From assembly GCA_036365455.1 (NCBI GenBank), contig JAWQUS010000030.1, positions 15,830,001-15,894,000 on the forward strand: 64,000 nt of DNA, in the 5' to 3' direction. This document shows positions 42,691-55,450 of this stretch, one piece after another. Position numbers and translations under genes: made by a program. Source of the stretch: Macrosoma leucophasiata. Lineage: Eukaryota > Arthropoda > Insecta > Lepidoptera > Hedylidae. Every line of letters begins with the position of its first letter. The stretch's first letter is position 1. Below the pieces are notes generated by a model. The model did no database searches and was not told the origin of the DNA. It saw nothing but the letters and a program-made list of their open reading frames with translations.

Positions 42691-42795
42691 AATATTCGAA
42701 CACATTACATTTAAATAGGGGTACAACACTACACTCTACTTCTCTAAACTCTCTGCCTACCCCGTTAGGGACCTGGCGTGAAAATACATACATAC
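42690..42795 (+). mobile_element. Family C retroposon, 3' end
   Basis: CTCTGCCTACCCCGTTAGGG, ACCTGGCGTGAAAATACATA, then (ATAC)n. Confidence 0.78.
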
Positions 42796-43082
42796 ATTTA
42801 ATTTAATTGAGTCCGTGTTGTTATAAAAACATTTTGCAACACAAAATTTGTAATTACTATTACGTATTCTTACAATCAAAACTTTGTCTAGTTGAGAACA
42901 TAGAGAATTAAGTGAAGTGTGTCAACTAGATGTGGTAAGTATCGTCACGGGCCAGGCAGTTGCGCAACACGGTAATTGGAGTAAGTACGCTTGCGCCCGC
43001 GCATGGTCTCTGAGACACGACAGAAGTTTATTGTTCTAGGTAGTCAGTTTAGTATAACTGAGTCGTTTCGTAATAGGTACAC

Positions 43083-43088
43083 TTTCAT
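43083..43088 (-). CDS. Weak candidate first coding exon of the secreted protein gene
   Basis: ATGAAA followed by gtgtac on the minus strand gives Met-Lys in the phase needed by the signal-peptide exon. Very short first coding exons of this kind are common in insect secretory genes. Other start exons are possible. Confidence 0.25.
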
Positions 43089-43855
43089 CTCAAACGATGT
43101 AATGGAAACAAAAATTAAGGATGAATTTGAGTGCGCGGTTTTTAAGACAAGTAGGTACTTAATTATGAAATTACTTATAATTAAATGTTTTAGACGTAAA
43201 AAGTTAATATTTTGTGATTCTTCCTGTTAGATAATTTAAATATACTAATTGTCGGTCGTAGACAAATGTAACGAAACAAATCTACTTCTATTTAAATATT
43301 TCTTGCATTGAGTAAAGTTTTATGGATTATATCCATTTTAATTAAGATGCTTTAAAATACTTTCGTAATTGGGAATTTGAAAATAAAAAATGTATTGATT
43401 TTTTTTATGTTTTATAAAATTTCGTTATTAATTAAATTGATGTGTCATGCGAAAAACTGAAAAAAAAAATTTTTTTTCATTTAATTTTCAGCAATTATAA
43501 GTTGATAAAATTTAAATAAAAATCACGTGACTATGAACGCGCCACGATTGGTTACCCCTAATTGTGACGTCATAATGTTATAGCTGTTCAAGAATAGTAC
43601 AGCGTTTACGGCAATAACCTACATGTGACTTGACAATAATATCGAAATTGCTAAAAAAATTGTTAATTGATTCCATGTAGGTATGTGTGACAAAGTATTT
43701 ATAAAGGCAAGGTCTGATAATATTCCTGATGTTGATATATTTATGACACAGACCAATCAGCCTTTTATGACAACCAATTTTTTGACAAATGATGTTCGGT
43801 TCAATTCTGCTTAAGTTCGAAAGTAATAGTAGTAAGTAGGAGTTTAATCTATACA

Positions 43856-44110
43856 TCTATACAAATAAATAAAAATGGAGTGTCTGTTTGTAATATTAAA
43901 ATAACCGCTTTTTACTAAACGCATATGTATGTATACACGGTACATATACCAAAACAACATTTTTTTACAATTTTTGTCTGTCTGTCTGTCTGCCTGTTTG
44001 GCGAGGCTAATCTATGGAACGGCTGGACCGATTTTGACCAGACTTTCACTGGCAGATAGCTGATGCGATAAGGAGTAACTTTTATCTCCATACATCCATA
44101 CATACATACA
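43856..44110 (+). mobile_element. Helitron, 5' part
   Basis: It starts A|TCTATACAAATAAATAAA, then GGAGTGTCTGTTTGTAATA and GGAACGGCTGGACCGATTTT. The same opening is found in the minus-strand copy at 53303-53604. The CTAG 3' end is not present, so it is truncated near the (ATAC)n at 44100. Confidence 0.78.
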
Positions 44111-44689
44111 TATTTGTTGCATTGTCTCTGTATCAATTGCTATGAGTGGAAACTAACATTATGACGTCACATGCTCTCGGGTTTGTTCGGGAGCTGTCGG
44201 CGTGTCTTCGGTACTGGATTCAAAAACTTATTTTTATTTTGATATAACTTATGAATTATTGTAAAAAAAATAGTTTTGTTATAAAACTTAGGTATATACA
44301 TATAATCTTTCTATTTACCGCCAAAAATATTTTTTTTCAAAAACCAAATTGTTTATATATGCCTATGCGTATTAAAGTAGGTGTATTTAAGAAGGTGCCT
44401 ATGTATTTAGAATAGCCTTAATCCATAAATAGGGTCACACGTAGGTGTCGTTTAAATATTGGAAAGTGGCGCCCACGTGTTTAAACATTTCCTAACTGTC
44501 CGGAAACACAATAGAGTCAATTGCAAGCTATTTAGACAACTGTTATTGTTATAAAATATTAAACATATTATATATATACTTAGCAAATAGAGCGTCATGG
44601 TCTTTGACCAAGCTCTTTAAATGGAGAATATACTTAGCAAGCATACATAATACGTAGGTATGTTTTATACCTAGGAGGTCAATGCAGGC

Positions 44690-44835
44690 GCATGCCTAAT
44701 TAATCACCATCAGGTACTACGCCTGAGGATTACAATTTTCACCTCAGTACTTGTAATTACAGGACCGTAAATCAGGTAGGTACCTACTATTAAACCAACA
44801 AACGGTATCGCTGAATATTGAGCGGTAGGATAAGT
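44690..44835 (-). mobile_element. Very old SINE A-like copy
   Basis: GCATGCCTAATTAATCACCA, TTGTAATTACAGGACCGTAA and CGCTGAATATTGAGCGGTAG follow the family A order with many changes. Confidence 0.4.
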
Positions 44836-44839
44836 AGAT

Positions 44840-45837
44840 TTATTGAAATAGTAGGTCGTTTATTTCTTTTAATAAATAACTAGTTCTAAGTTTCTTATAT
44901 TTTGTATCTGTTGTCATTCAAATAACAATCTATAGATACAATGGATTACATTTTACACTTGAAAAGTACGCGATTACGATCAGTTTACTTTCAAAAGCGA
45001 AATTACCTTTACATAACCACTATCTCACGTTCGATTTGCGCCAAACCACTATTTTATAGTTCCTATTCGTTTTTCGAAAATCGGATATTACGTTCATTTT
45101 AGAAAGTAAACCAACTACTTTACCAGCCGTGATAAATTCAATTGTATCGCTGGATAAATGGGTTCAAACAGATCAAAATAACATACGTAATCGATTCCAT
45201 CGCAATTAAAATTCGATTAATCGGTTCTTACTTTTTATTAGCGAAAACAACTTTTTCTTTTGTTTCGCACTTTTAATTTCTGTAGGTAGGTAATTGTCTT
45301 ACGTATCTCCAGCCAGTACAAAGTTGTCAAGATGACATTTTAAATTGCAGTTTCTTTTTTCTCACTAAATAGGAAGTGTTCGCCATTTTGGTTACAAGAT
45401 TTACGCCCATTCCTGTTTACCTTCAACGGGTTCCGTGCGGTGAAAGGTTTCAATGCCATTTACTTAACGCTACCATTGCCCACTAAGTAAAACAACTGCA
45501 TGACATGGTACATGGCGAACATTTCCGTCGTAACAAAATCAAGGTCGTTGCGAAATAACTTTTACTTCTTCATAATACGCCATGTCGTAACACTACGTGA
45601 TCTACGATAAGTACTTACAACAAAACATCGAGTCATGACGATAATTTGATTTCTTATTTTTATTGTCCGTTGTCCTAATAATTATTGTCCTTGGATTTAA
45701 CATTCGTGCTTTTATATTACAAATAAAAGTTAATTTGTTCTTCGCCTTATTTCCATGAACTGCCGATCCGATTACAATTATAGGGCGATTTTCCACCGGC
45801 TATGCGTACCTATAGCAGCCAATCATTTCCATTTCTC
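44840..45837. other. Non-coding stretch
   Basis: No gene or clear repeat is visible. Confidence 0.5.
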
Positions 45838-46110
45838 TAGGTTTTGTTTTTTAATGTAAGTAATGAAAGTGGCAAACAAGCATGCAGTTTTACATTGATA
45901 AGTGATGACTGCAGCCTATAGACATTTACACAAAGACCAGAGGTCAAAATGCGATGCGTTTCCATTTTGAAGCCTAAGGTGATAAGCCTCTGTGCCGAAA
46001 AATAACACACGATAGTGCTGAACACTACCATTTAGCGGCAAGTATATTAACGCGGTAATGCGGTGGTTCCTACGCCCGCGAGCTCCGTCACTGGAGCTCT
46101 ACCACCAGTA
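45838..46110 (-). mobile_element. SINE family A, nearly full length
   Basis: Poly-T-like start, GGCAAACAAGCATGCAG, ending CTCTACCACCAGTA, with a small deletion before the AACACACGATAGTGC segment. Confidence 0.85.
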
Positions 46111-48240
46111 AAAAAACGTAAAGTTTATAGCTTAGCACTCAGATTAACTCTAGTTTGAGACTCAGCATTTGTGGAAGTGAATATACCTATTTAGTGGACC
46201 TAATATACCCTAATGCCCCTATAGTAAGAAAAGAAACACTGCAAAGGGCCCATAATAGTAAAAGTAAGTAGCATAAAAATGCAAAAGTCACAAAATCTAC
46301 AATAGAGAAATAAATATTTTACCATGATTTAAAAAGTAGGATCTAATTTGATTAAGGTAGGTACCTGTTTAGGTATCTCTTTGTGGTTGTAAAATTAAAA
46401 ACTTAATTAGTAAAGCCTGAGAGAATCGATAGTTTTAATTTATAATTCATTTCGTTTCTCCCAGCATGTGTAAACTCTTACATCAGTGGACAAATCATAT
46501 CTGAAAACTGGAATAAGTGGCATGCTATGGACCGGAATAATCTGTTATTACCTACGTTTTGTAACACTGTACTTTTGTTAATGTTACATGTTCGATAATT
46601 TCACTGGCAACACTAATTTTATTTTAAAAGTTGAGATCATTACACCACAGAGTACGTACATATATACACACGGGAACACTACACGCACCGGTCATGCGTG
46701 TGCGACTCTGTAATAATCTGTAATTTTTTCTAGAATTTTGTAACCCTTTTCGACACGTAGGTTGTATTGGGTTAAATTGCGTCCATTCGTTATACATATT
46801 TTATCGGTAAAAACCGATTGTTGAAAAACTGAAGATTTTTTCCTTATTGTGTTTGATTGATTCTATTGGAAATATTTCGTTAACATGCTAATTACGCTCG
46901 TTTTACTTAAGTAGAAGTTGGAAAAACGATTCGAAGGACCAAAAATTAACAACCATTTTGCCCGTTAAGAATCCATGTTTAGCAATAGAAGATGTACCTA
47001 GTTGGAAAAAAACCATCATACGAATGAGTATTATCATATTTTATCCATAACACGACTCGCACATCACTACATATTTGTAAGTTTATTTTGTAAAATAAGT
47101 AGATAAATCATAAACATAAGATTTTGACCCATGCTATGTCAGTAGATACTACCAGAAACTTCTTTACTGACACAGAGTGGATTGAAAGTAGGTATGACAT
47201 ATAAATTTCTCGCAATTTGAGGTCCATATATTGAATCAGATTTTTTTTTATATTATATATTTATTGAATAAGATTTATCAGTTCTTAGGTATACAGTTGT
47301 CGTACACGAGACTATGGTTGAACTTCCGTAACGATAGCAAAATTCGTATCATTATGTAATATGTATATATGTTCTATCAGAGAACTCGGCGCCACATATC
47401 TAAGTATCCTAGAAAGTGGTCATAAAAACTACTCGTATATATAATTGAATTTGGATTAGCAGAGAGTTCTCTGACTTCGTTCTCAATACCAGTGCAAATA
47501 AGAAAATGAACACTGAATTTTCTTACATTTTACAAATACAAATTTCACAAACTAATTACAAATTTTACAGTAGAGTTGTCCAATTAACGAGTAATCAAAG
47601 AGTTTGAATAACAATCATGGGATTTTTTTCCAATTAGATACAAATTACGAAATGGTTAAATTGGTTCATTGTTTTATGAGATTGTGAAAATTATCAACGT
47701 ACCTATCGGCCTTGCAATTGGGTCGGTTCACGCTCTGATAAATGTGCATTTATTGGCCAAATTAACATGCAATAAATTATTAATGAACTGTTTGTAAACA
47801 CTAAACGGTAATATGCGAATAAACGTGTAGTTCACTGCCAAATAATGAGTCCAAAAACGATTAAAATAAATTATAAATATCTGTTTTATTCAGAAACTAC
47901 TTATAAAATTTGTTAAAATAAGTTCCAATAAAAGACAAAAAAAAAACTTTTTTTATTAACCCCCAACGCAAAAAGAGGAGTTTTATTATTAAGCCCGAAG
48001 CAAACTTATTAACGCGACTTTAATGTAAGTCATTTGATTTACAGTCCTGTATTTAGGCCATACATTTTTGGATCTATTTCTATCATAATCTCATGAGCAC
48101 TCAAATTAATCAATCTAATTATGCAAAAACCAATCAAATTCGAACCAATAAATCACTTTATGCAAATATCAGATTACCATAATCAATAAAACAAAGTCAC
48201 TTAAAAAACTTATAAATCATATCACTAATGAAAATGAACT
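46111..48240. other. Non-coding stretch
   Basis: AT-rich, with no gene. A short repeat-like segment at 47940-48010 (AACCCCCAACGCAAAAAGAG) resembles a common lepidopteran interspersed repeat. Confidence 0.5.
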
Positions 48241-48529
48241 GACCATGGTTTTATGAGGACTGGACTGTCACATAAGAGGAGCGCGCGACTCGCCTCGACT
48301 GAACTCGCCACCGCGGTTGCTACAATTTTTATAGCAACCTTTCCAAGTTTCACTTTCTACTCGGCACCAGTCAAACGGACCACTTTTTTATGGTCGCACT
48401 TGCCTTTAATGGTAAACAAAGGCAGTCCAGGGCGTGGTGGGAATAAAGGAATAGCATGTGGTCGATACTACCCGCATGTCGGTATCATGTGTTTGATATA
48501 TTGGCAGGATGTCGAGAATTATAAACGGG

Positions 48530-48835
48530 AAGGGTAGGAGCTTATTTCTTATCAATGTTTTTTTTTTAAATTGTGAAAGATTTCTCTTCGACTGGAAAAT
48601 AATTCTTCCACTAGTGCACCGAACAATGGCGGTCATACCATTGCAACATCGCGGCAGTAAATATAATAAAATGAGATGGGCAGTAGCGTCCCGCGATCAA
48701 TGGCGGTCAATGCGATCGCCATCCGCCTGCCAAGCGTGGCGATTATGGCATATTCTCCCCTAATGACACGCATTATTGTTGTCGGGGTCTTTGAAGAAGG
48801 CTTTGTCCAGCTGTGGACGTGTTTTGGCTGCAGTG
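48530..48835 (-). repeat. Dispersed repeat family F
   Basis: The complement carries CCACTGGAC-like sequence, GCCATAATCGCCACGCTTGG, CAGGCGGATGGCGATCGCAT and CGGGACGCTACTGCCCATCT, as in the copies at 9428 and 19595. Confidence 0.72.
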
Positions 48836-48879
48836 ACAATGTGTTTTTAATGTTTTGGGTTTAGTACGGGGATTCGGAA

Positions 48880-49055
48880 GTCCATAATGTATCCATAATG
48901 TATAAGCCCTGTAATAACTATCACAGCGACATAACTTAGGCCTTATGAGTGGCAACGCCTCCACACCAATCTCTGGATTGATGTAGATGTTATATTACCA
49001 TTGAAATTCATTGAAGTAAGCTGTATGCTTGTTAGCCATTTCATGTTAAAAAAAA
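48880..49055 (+). mobile_element. Metulj-like SINE, second subfamily
   Basis: GCCCTGTAATAACTATCACA, CTTAGGCCTTATGAGTGGCA and AGCTGTATGCTTGTTAGCCA, ending in a poly-A run. It is related to family A in layout but not in detail. Confidence 0.6.
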
Positions 49056-49059
49056 ATCC

Positions 49060-50330
49060 AATGTCATTACACATATTTATTGTTAATATTATTCCTTTTA
49101 TAATAAATTGACTTGCAATGACCTATGTCCTTAACAGCAACTTTAAAACCTTAAAAGCAATGTAATATTCAAGTAAAACATGACTGTATGTAGAAGTTTA
49201 TCGGAATATAAAAAAGTAGGTACCTACATCGTCCGAAAACAAGTGGTGCTCTTTCGAAAATGGCAAATACGCAATTATTTAATACTGCAGCTGTTACATA
49301 TATAAAAACTTGGTTTCAATCCACATGATCGATGCATTGCTAATATTTCGAATACTTACCTAGATACTTTGAAAACGTATAGAGAAATCAAAAAATACCT
49401 ACACTGAATAACTGATTCATTCAGTAAAAATAAAAAAAATGTAAAATATCTGAATTCCTTCCTTACATGAACTAGATAGATATGAAGAAAACGAAAAATG
49501 AGCATAGATTATTTATAGGTATACGAATATATTGTAGCAGAGTTCCAAGTGCAGTCCCTACTAAGGAATTCGTCAGGATAAGGTTTGTATAAAAAAAAAA
49601 TAGCAAATAGGTATTGAAAAAGTTAACCGTTCGAAGTGCGCCGGTCAGCTAGGTTTAAAAAAAGTTAACAGGTACGTTCTGATGATGATTTTACAGTACA
49701 TTCGATTTTCTGTTTAGAAGTATTTGCTATTTCTATTAATCGCCCACACAAAACCTTGTCATTGTTTTCCTAAGTGGGCGTTCTCCCACTCGGATCCGTA
49801 GGGTAAGATAACAAGATAAGATACAAATGAATAGGTAGAAAACAAATCAAGGTCCACTGATCATTTTACTGTGATTGAATGTTGAAAAGTTGCTTTAGCG
49901 GACAACCTACACGTACCTACTCACAAAGTAGATAATATATATAGGCCATGGACATCAATATATGGCAAAGCAGGATTCAATGGAAATGTGCACAATTACG
50001 GACAGATTACGGATACGATTTTATGCCATCTAAACAATACGAAATTCGTCAACACCGACTGTGCATTGCCAAAACGCAGTTACATACCTATATGGTCGAT
50101 GGGAGATGCAGATAATAAATACTACGGTGGCAGAGTAACGGTTGTTGTTCATAAATCGTTAGGGGCGTAGCGCGAACGCATTATCTAATCTAGCTCTCGT
50201 CGAAAATTGTCGAAATCAGAATAACGACCTGCTTTATCCAGTAGTTTGTGACAATATATTAGTCTATGGTTTGTGATGACTGCTTGATCCGTAGATTCGA
50301 TCCCAACGATTGGACAAATATCTGTTATCT
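49060..50330. other. Non-coding stretch with a family G fragment
   Basis: Only a short LINE family G piece (GTAGCAGAGTTCCAAGTGCA, near 49535-49590) is recognised. Confidence 0.45.
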
Positions 50331-50333
50331 TTT

Positions 50334-50606
50334 ACTGGTGGTAGAGCTCGCGGGCGTAAGCACCACCGCATTACCTAATATATTTGCCGCTAAATGGTAG
50401 TGTTCAGCACTATCGTGTTCCGGTCAGGTGGTAATGTACGGTTCTGTCATTTTTGGCACAGAGGCATAACACCTAATGCCTCAGGAGTGGCAGCGCATCT
50501 GCATTTTGACCTCTGGTCATTGTGTGGGTGTCTATAGGATGCAGTCATCACTTAACATCAATGTGAACTGCATGCTTGTTTGCCACTTTTAATACATAAA
50601 AAAAAA
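50334..50606 (+). mobile_element. SINE family A, lacking one arm of the 5' hairpin
   Basis: ACTGGTGGTAGAGCTCGCGG shows that the CCAGTGACGGAGCTC segment is deleted. The rest runs to TGCCACTTTTAATACATAAA and poly-A. Confidence 0.88.
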
Positions 50607-51063
50607 TCAATGTAGCCTATAATAACATAATAATATATTCCCGTAATGCATCGACGACACAACGCAGCTTCTCTCGTCGATGCCGTAATGTATAGTCCTG
50701 TCTAATAAGCAAAAAAATCTTTGGTCTAAGTAGCGGTCTAGTTTTTATGTTTACCTAAGTCTATAATCTGCATGATGCATCACAACTAAGTTGAACTGAA
50801 CTAAGTTGAGCTTGTTTGCCACTTTCGTGACGTTAAAGATTGTAGGTAGCAATTAAATTAGGCATTTAAGTATGTAATGAGTTTGTTGAAATTACTTAGT
50901 AGGTAATAAAGGAAATGTTAGGTACCATTAGTGATTAGAAAATTTATTGCTGGGATGTTACCACATTTAACACAATTTTAACGGAAGCCACATACATAGA
51001 AATTAATTTGTATTGGCATGCAAGAGGTATTAAACCTTTGCTAGACACTATTTTTATTTAATA

Positions 51064-51110
51064 CTAGCTGTGCCCGCGACTTCATCCGCGTAAGAAGAGT
51101 AAAGCACAGT
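51064..51110 (-). mobile_element. Helitron 3'-end fragment
   Basis: ACTAGCTGTGCCCGCGACTT is the complement of a lepidopteran Helitron terminus with its CTAG end. The rest is cut by SINE A. Confidence 0.75.
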
Positions 51111-51115
51111 GCCAA

Positions 51116-51410
51116 TTTTTTTTTTTTTTTTTTATGTAATGAAGTGGCAAACAAGCATGCAGTTCACATTGATGTTAAGTGATGACTGCAGCCTATAGAC
51201 ACCCACACAAAGACCAAGGTCAAAATGCAAATGCGTTACCACTCCTGAGGCCTAAGGTGTTATGCCTCTGTGCCGGAAATTACAGGGCCGTACATTACCA
51301 CCTGACCGGAACACGATAGTGCTGAACACTACCATTTAGCGGCAAGTAAATCAGGTAATGCGGTGGTGCCTACGCCCGCGAGCTCCGTCACTGGAGCTCT
51401 ACCACCAGTA
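51116..51410 (-). mobile_element. SINE family A, full length, closest to consensus
   Basis: Long poly-T (poly-A tail), complete body, and intact GAGCTCCGTCACTGGAGCTC hairpin followed by TACCACCAGTA. Confidence 0.9.
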
Positions 51411-51468
51411 AAGAGTAAGTTTAACTTGGTGCAATTATTTCTATACTTGCATTAAGTAAAATTACACA

Positions 51469-51560
51469 ACACTATAGTGCCGAACACTACCATTAGCGGC
51501 AGATAGGTTAGGTAATGCGGTGGTGCCTACGCCCTCGAGATCCTAACTCTTACACCAGTA
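51469..51560 (-). mobile_element. SINE family A, 5' fragment
   Basis: GAACACTACCATTAGCGGCA to TTACACCAGTA, about 60 bp after the full copy. Confidence 0.75.
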
Positions 51561-52359
51561 AAAAAGTGTGGAAACATCAGCAGAATTTCGTACCTACATA
51601 TTATTAAATTGTGAAATAACTACATGGGTTTTACATAGACTATTCTTATATAAAAGGCGTCTGTGTGAATGTGCCGTTTTGAACGTTTTGTACGTAGTTT
51701 CCATACTGTTCATATTTGTACTGTGTGTAGTTAGGGCGTTAGGCTGACTGGGCCACTCCGGTCGCCCTAATTAGGGCCCTAACTCCCTAAATGTTATTAT
51801 AATACCCTTGCTATCGTACCCTGAATACCGTGCCGTGTAATAAGTCCAATAAATAAACAAAGACATGTTACATAAGGAATTACAGATAAAAAATCACACG
51901 AATTAAATATAGCTGCATTGTGTTTGTTCAATATAATGTTACAAAGAGGCTGCATTTCGCTTCACAGCTGCACTTTTACTTGTGTACTGTATCACCTACT
52001 TTCGTTAATCCTTTCGCTTTTCATAAACTGCACCAGTTTTCGGATAACATTGAGAAATAAAAAGTGATATTTTCTTATACGTAACATATTGCGTTGGTAT
52101 AATTTATTTCATTAGCAAGAGACTACTATGCCAGTAAAGTGTACAAATATCGCATATAAAAATCAATTTCAGGTTATTTGATTTCACTGGATAATATTTA
52201 AACGCTGTTTTACCCATTAATTCCGTGTACTTACCTTTTTTTAATTTTTTTCTGTACAAATCTTGCCATGATCCTTTGACACCTTAATCACGCCGACAAA
52301 ATGGTAGAATAAAAACATGAAAAATAAAGTTATTTAGGGTACCTCCCCTACATGTAACG

Positions 52360-53110
52360 TGCGGATATTTTTTTATTTTTCGTTATAAATATAGAGTGGG
52401 ATATCGTTGGCTAGGTCTTTCAAAGATGTTAGGGGTGTACAAACATAATTTTTAGATTTATTTATCTGTTCGTGACTTATTAAGCTCTAAAGTGCCAATT
52501 TTCGTCTTCGGAAAACTATCACACTTAATTTAAATTTACTAGTTCGCGAGTAATAGTCGAGCAAATGTAATACTCGAAATTTTTGAACAACTTCTTAGAA
52601 AAAAATTTTTTTTTTCATTGCATTAAACCAACCTAAAAACTGCGGAACCCTACACTGCGCGTGGTCCGACACTTGACCGGTTTTTTATATAAGTGCTGGC
52701 TCACTCACAATAATTGTCTTGATCGTGAGTGATGTTATCATACACAGCAAGCTTATCCGAAACAAGATTATCTAATCATATATCAGAATCAGATACATAC
52801 CATTAGGTACATACATACATACATACATACGAATCAGAATAATATAAAATGAAAGCGGCTTGTGAGACTTTGAACACGAATAGAAATTACGTAGGTACGA
52901 ATATCGTAAGGTTGTAGGTACATGACCTTACCTACCTACACCTTTACGATAAGCGAGTACGATTTATTAGGGTTCCCAAAGGGTAAAAACGGAATTCTAT
53001 TACCAAGACTCCATTGTCCATCCGTCCATCTGTATATCTGCCTTGTCCGTCTGTATCTTATGAACCGTGATAGCGAGACTTGAAATTCACAGATGATGTA
53101 TTTCTGTTTT
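52360..53110. repeat. Old interspersed repeat, at least two blocks
   Basis: ATATCGTTGGCTAGGTCTTT and CCAATTTTCGTCTTCGGA (52360-52560), GGAACCCTACACTGCGCGTG with CACTTGACCGGTTTTTT (52640-52690), and TTAGGGTTCCCAAAGGGTAA with GTCCATCCGTCCATCTG (52960-53100) are phrases that recur widely in moth genomes. The element class is not settled. Confidence 0.5.
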
Positions 53111-53302
53111 TATACCTAACAACAAATACTAAAAACAAAATATAATTAACATTAAAGGCTTGACATTAATAACGGTGACACTTAAACGTTTGAAATGTTC
53201 ACAAAATATTTATTTTGTAATATATTCACTTTAATAAAATATTTTTTGCCGGTTTTGTAAATAATGGTACGTAGTCCGACTCACACTTCTTTTATTTATA
53301 AA

Positions 53303-53604
53303 CTAGCTGTGTCCGCGACTTTGTCCGCGTGAATATTTATGATTGTTCAGTATCTACCGGGACGAAGTCGTGGGCGCAGCTAGTATAAAAATAGCCTAAG
53401 TTACTCCTTATTACATAAGCTATCTGCCCGGCAAAATCGATCCAGCCGTTCCCGAGATTAGCGGGAACAACCCACAAACAGACAGATAAAAATTGTAAAA
53501 AAAAATGTTTTAGTATATGTACCGTGTATACATATGCATTTAGTTAAAAGCGGTTATTTTTATGTATTACAAACAGACACTCCAATTTTATTTATTTGTA
53601 TAGA
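53303..53604 (-). mobile_element. Helitron with two opposed 3' ends
   Basis: The minus-strand start TCTATACAAATAAATAAA lies at 53604, next to A. The minus-strand end is CTAG at 53303-53306. A second terminus-like segment, GACGAAGTCGTGGGCGCAGC followed by TAGT, faces the other way at 53363-53387. Confidence 0.8.
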
Positions 53605-53734
53605 TCTAATGACTTTGGAGGTGCTTTTCTAATACATATTTGCAATGAGAAATCACCTTATTAATATATCCCATGTACGACCCGAGCCATTGATTCTTTA
53701 GAATCATCATGCATCATTGTAAGGACCGTGATGT

Positions 53735-53795
53735 TTAGTGCACTACGTTCTCTGCCTTCCCCGTACGGGATTAAGCATGAAGATACACACGCCAA
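53735..53795 (+). mobile_element. Family C fragment
   Basis: TCTCTGCCTTCCCCGTACGG followed by GAAGATACAC matches the 3' end of family C. Confidence 0.55.
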
Positions 53796-53889
53796 CGTAG
53801 TAGCTCGTAGTTACAAATGATATCAAACATCTATCAACCATCAAAGCTGTTTATAATTTACGAATCTGTGCTCGTAGGCGTGTTACGAA

Positions 53890-54327
53890 TAGGGTTGCCA
53901 AGTTTTTTTACAAGAAATAAATTATATTTATGTCTTAGAAGAATACTAAACAGTATTTTATTTATTTAATATTTAAAATACATACTTTTTAGAGCTTCTG
54001 ACATAACATATTAATTAACAGTTTTTTAAATTTCATACGCCTCACCACAATGATAATTAAAATTAAAATAAGTGAGGAGCTTATTTTTACTATGATTTGT
54101 TTGTGGCTGCGCTGCAATGAGCGTCCTCTGTCTGAATAAAAGAAAATTGTGTGAGCGTCTAGGTCTAACTTAAAGTAATTTTGATGCTGAAAACAATATT
54201 TTTGTATACTTTTTTCAGCATCAACATTATTTTTGTTCAACAGTAAAAAGTAATATAGTAAAAACAGTATAGTAAAAACAGTATAGTATATAATAATGTA
54301 GTAAAAACAGTATAGTTGGCAACCCTA
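53890..54327. mobile_element. Non-autonomous hAT-type element
   Basis: The left end TAGGGTTGCCAA is mirrored by TTGGCAACCCTA at the right. GTTACGAA directly flanks both sides as an 8-bp duplication, typical of hAT transposons. A short open frame inside shows no transposase motif. Near the right end TAGTAAAAACAGTA repeats about four times. Confidence 0.85.
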
Positions 54328-55305
54328 GTTACGAAATACTGTTTACGCATTTTGCGGATTCGGGTGAAGAAGCATCAATCAGTATTTACAGTCCGTATCA
54401 ACAGTTTTTCTCGGGATTATCTAAAACGATTGCGTATTACGCTTACTCAATTGTTGATCTCTAAATGTTATCACAGTCCATTGAAAAAAATATAATGATG
54501 CAAGTAAAATTCTCACATTGCAATGAAAATGATAATTCTCGCAGTTTACTTAATTTCGCAATTCATTTGGACGCCTTCCAGCTGTCGTGGTAATGAACTC
54601 AAGGATAGTCCTCTGACTCTCTGACACTGAGAGCTTACTGTATTTTATGAAGCTTTATTTACGACTGTAAAAATAACGGATTTTAAATTGTAAATAGGTA
54701 CTTACATAAATAATTTTCAATAACTACGCAAATACTTTTTAATAAAGCTTTATTTAGAAATCCTAAAAATATTATTTACTCATTTTAGTGTTAGTTAAAA
54801 TTGTACATTATGTATAAGAGGTAGATATAGTTTTGAAGCCGGTTTTTTTAAAGTAATCCATCTGATATCATTTTCATAGGTAGGTAGTGGTAGGTACTCT
54901 TACGAATGTTACTCTAGTAATTTACAATACAATATACGAGTACCTATTACACTGAAAGAGCGTAATTTCACGTTTGTAATTTTCGAAAGGGTATTCAGAG
55001 TTTCAGAGGTAAAGGTTTGCATTCAAGCATATAAGCATACTTCCAAATTGTATTGAAATTGTATCTTATAAGGCTCATAATTGTTTGTCTTATTTCACTG
55101 CCTAAGTGAAAGTCCACTCACTTTATCCACGGTCATTTCACGGCTCCTAGGGATTAAAGCGTGATATTTTTACTAACCATTAACCCAACGAATAGGATTA
55201 CATAATTTGACCAATAATGTGAAGGTACCAAAGATAAGCACATGCATTTGTATTTCAAATTCGCTAATCATCAATCCCTCACAGAACTCTACAGCTTCAA
55301 TTATT
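54328..55305. other. Non-coding stretch
   Basis: No gene is seen. A decayed SINE B 3' end (CGTAATTTCACGTTTGTAAT) lies at 54958-55040. Confidence 0.45.
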
Positions 55306-55309
55306 AATA

Positions 55310-55450
55310 ATGAAGATTGGAATGAAAACTTTGACTTCAAGCGGGGACTTGTTTCCGCGTTTACTGGGACTTCTTGTTCAGTCGCTCTCCCAACTGAGCT
55401 TTGAGAGAGCCGTATGAAGTCAAATTTTACTTTCCATTTTTCTTTAAAAA
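55310..55450. mobile_element. Rearranged family D copy
   Basis: GACTTCAAGCGGGG and CGCTCTCCCAACTGAGCT form a minus-strand tRNA-like part. They are followed on the plus strand by TGAAGTCAAATTTTACTTTC and CATTTTTCTTTAAAAAT, which is the tail in the other orientation. Confidence 0.6.

Noticed and set aside
53989..54240. 83-codon frame inside the hAT-type element as a transposase remnant
   Set aside because: No hAT transposase motif (such as the dimerisation segment) could be seen, and the element is too short to hold one.
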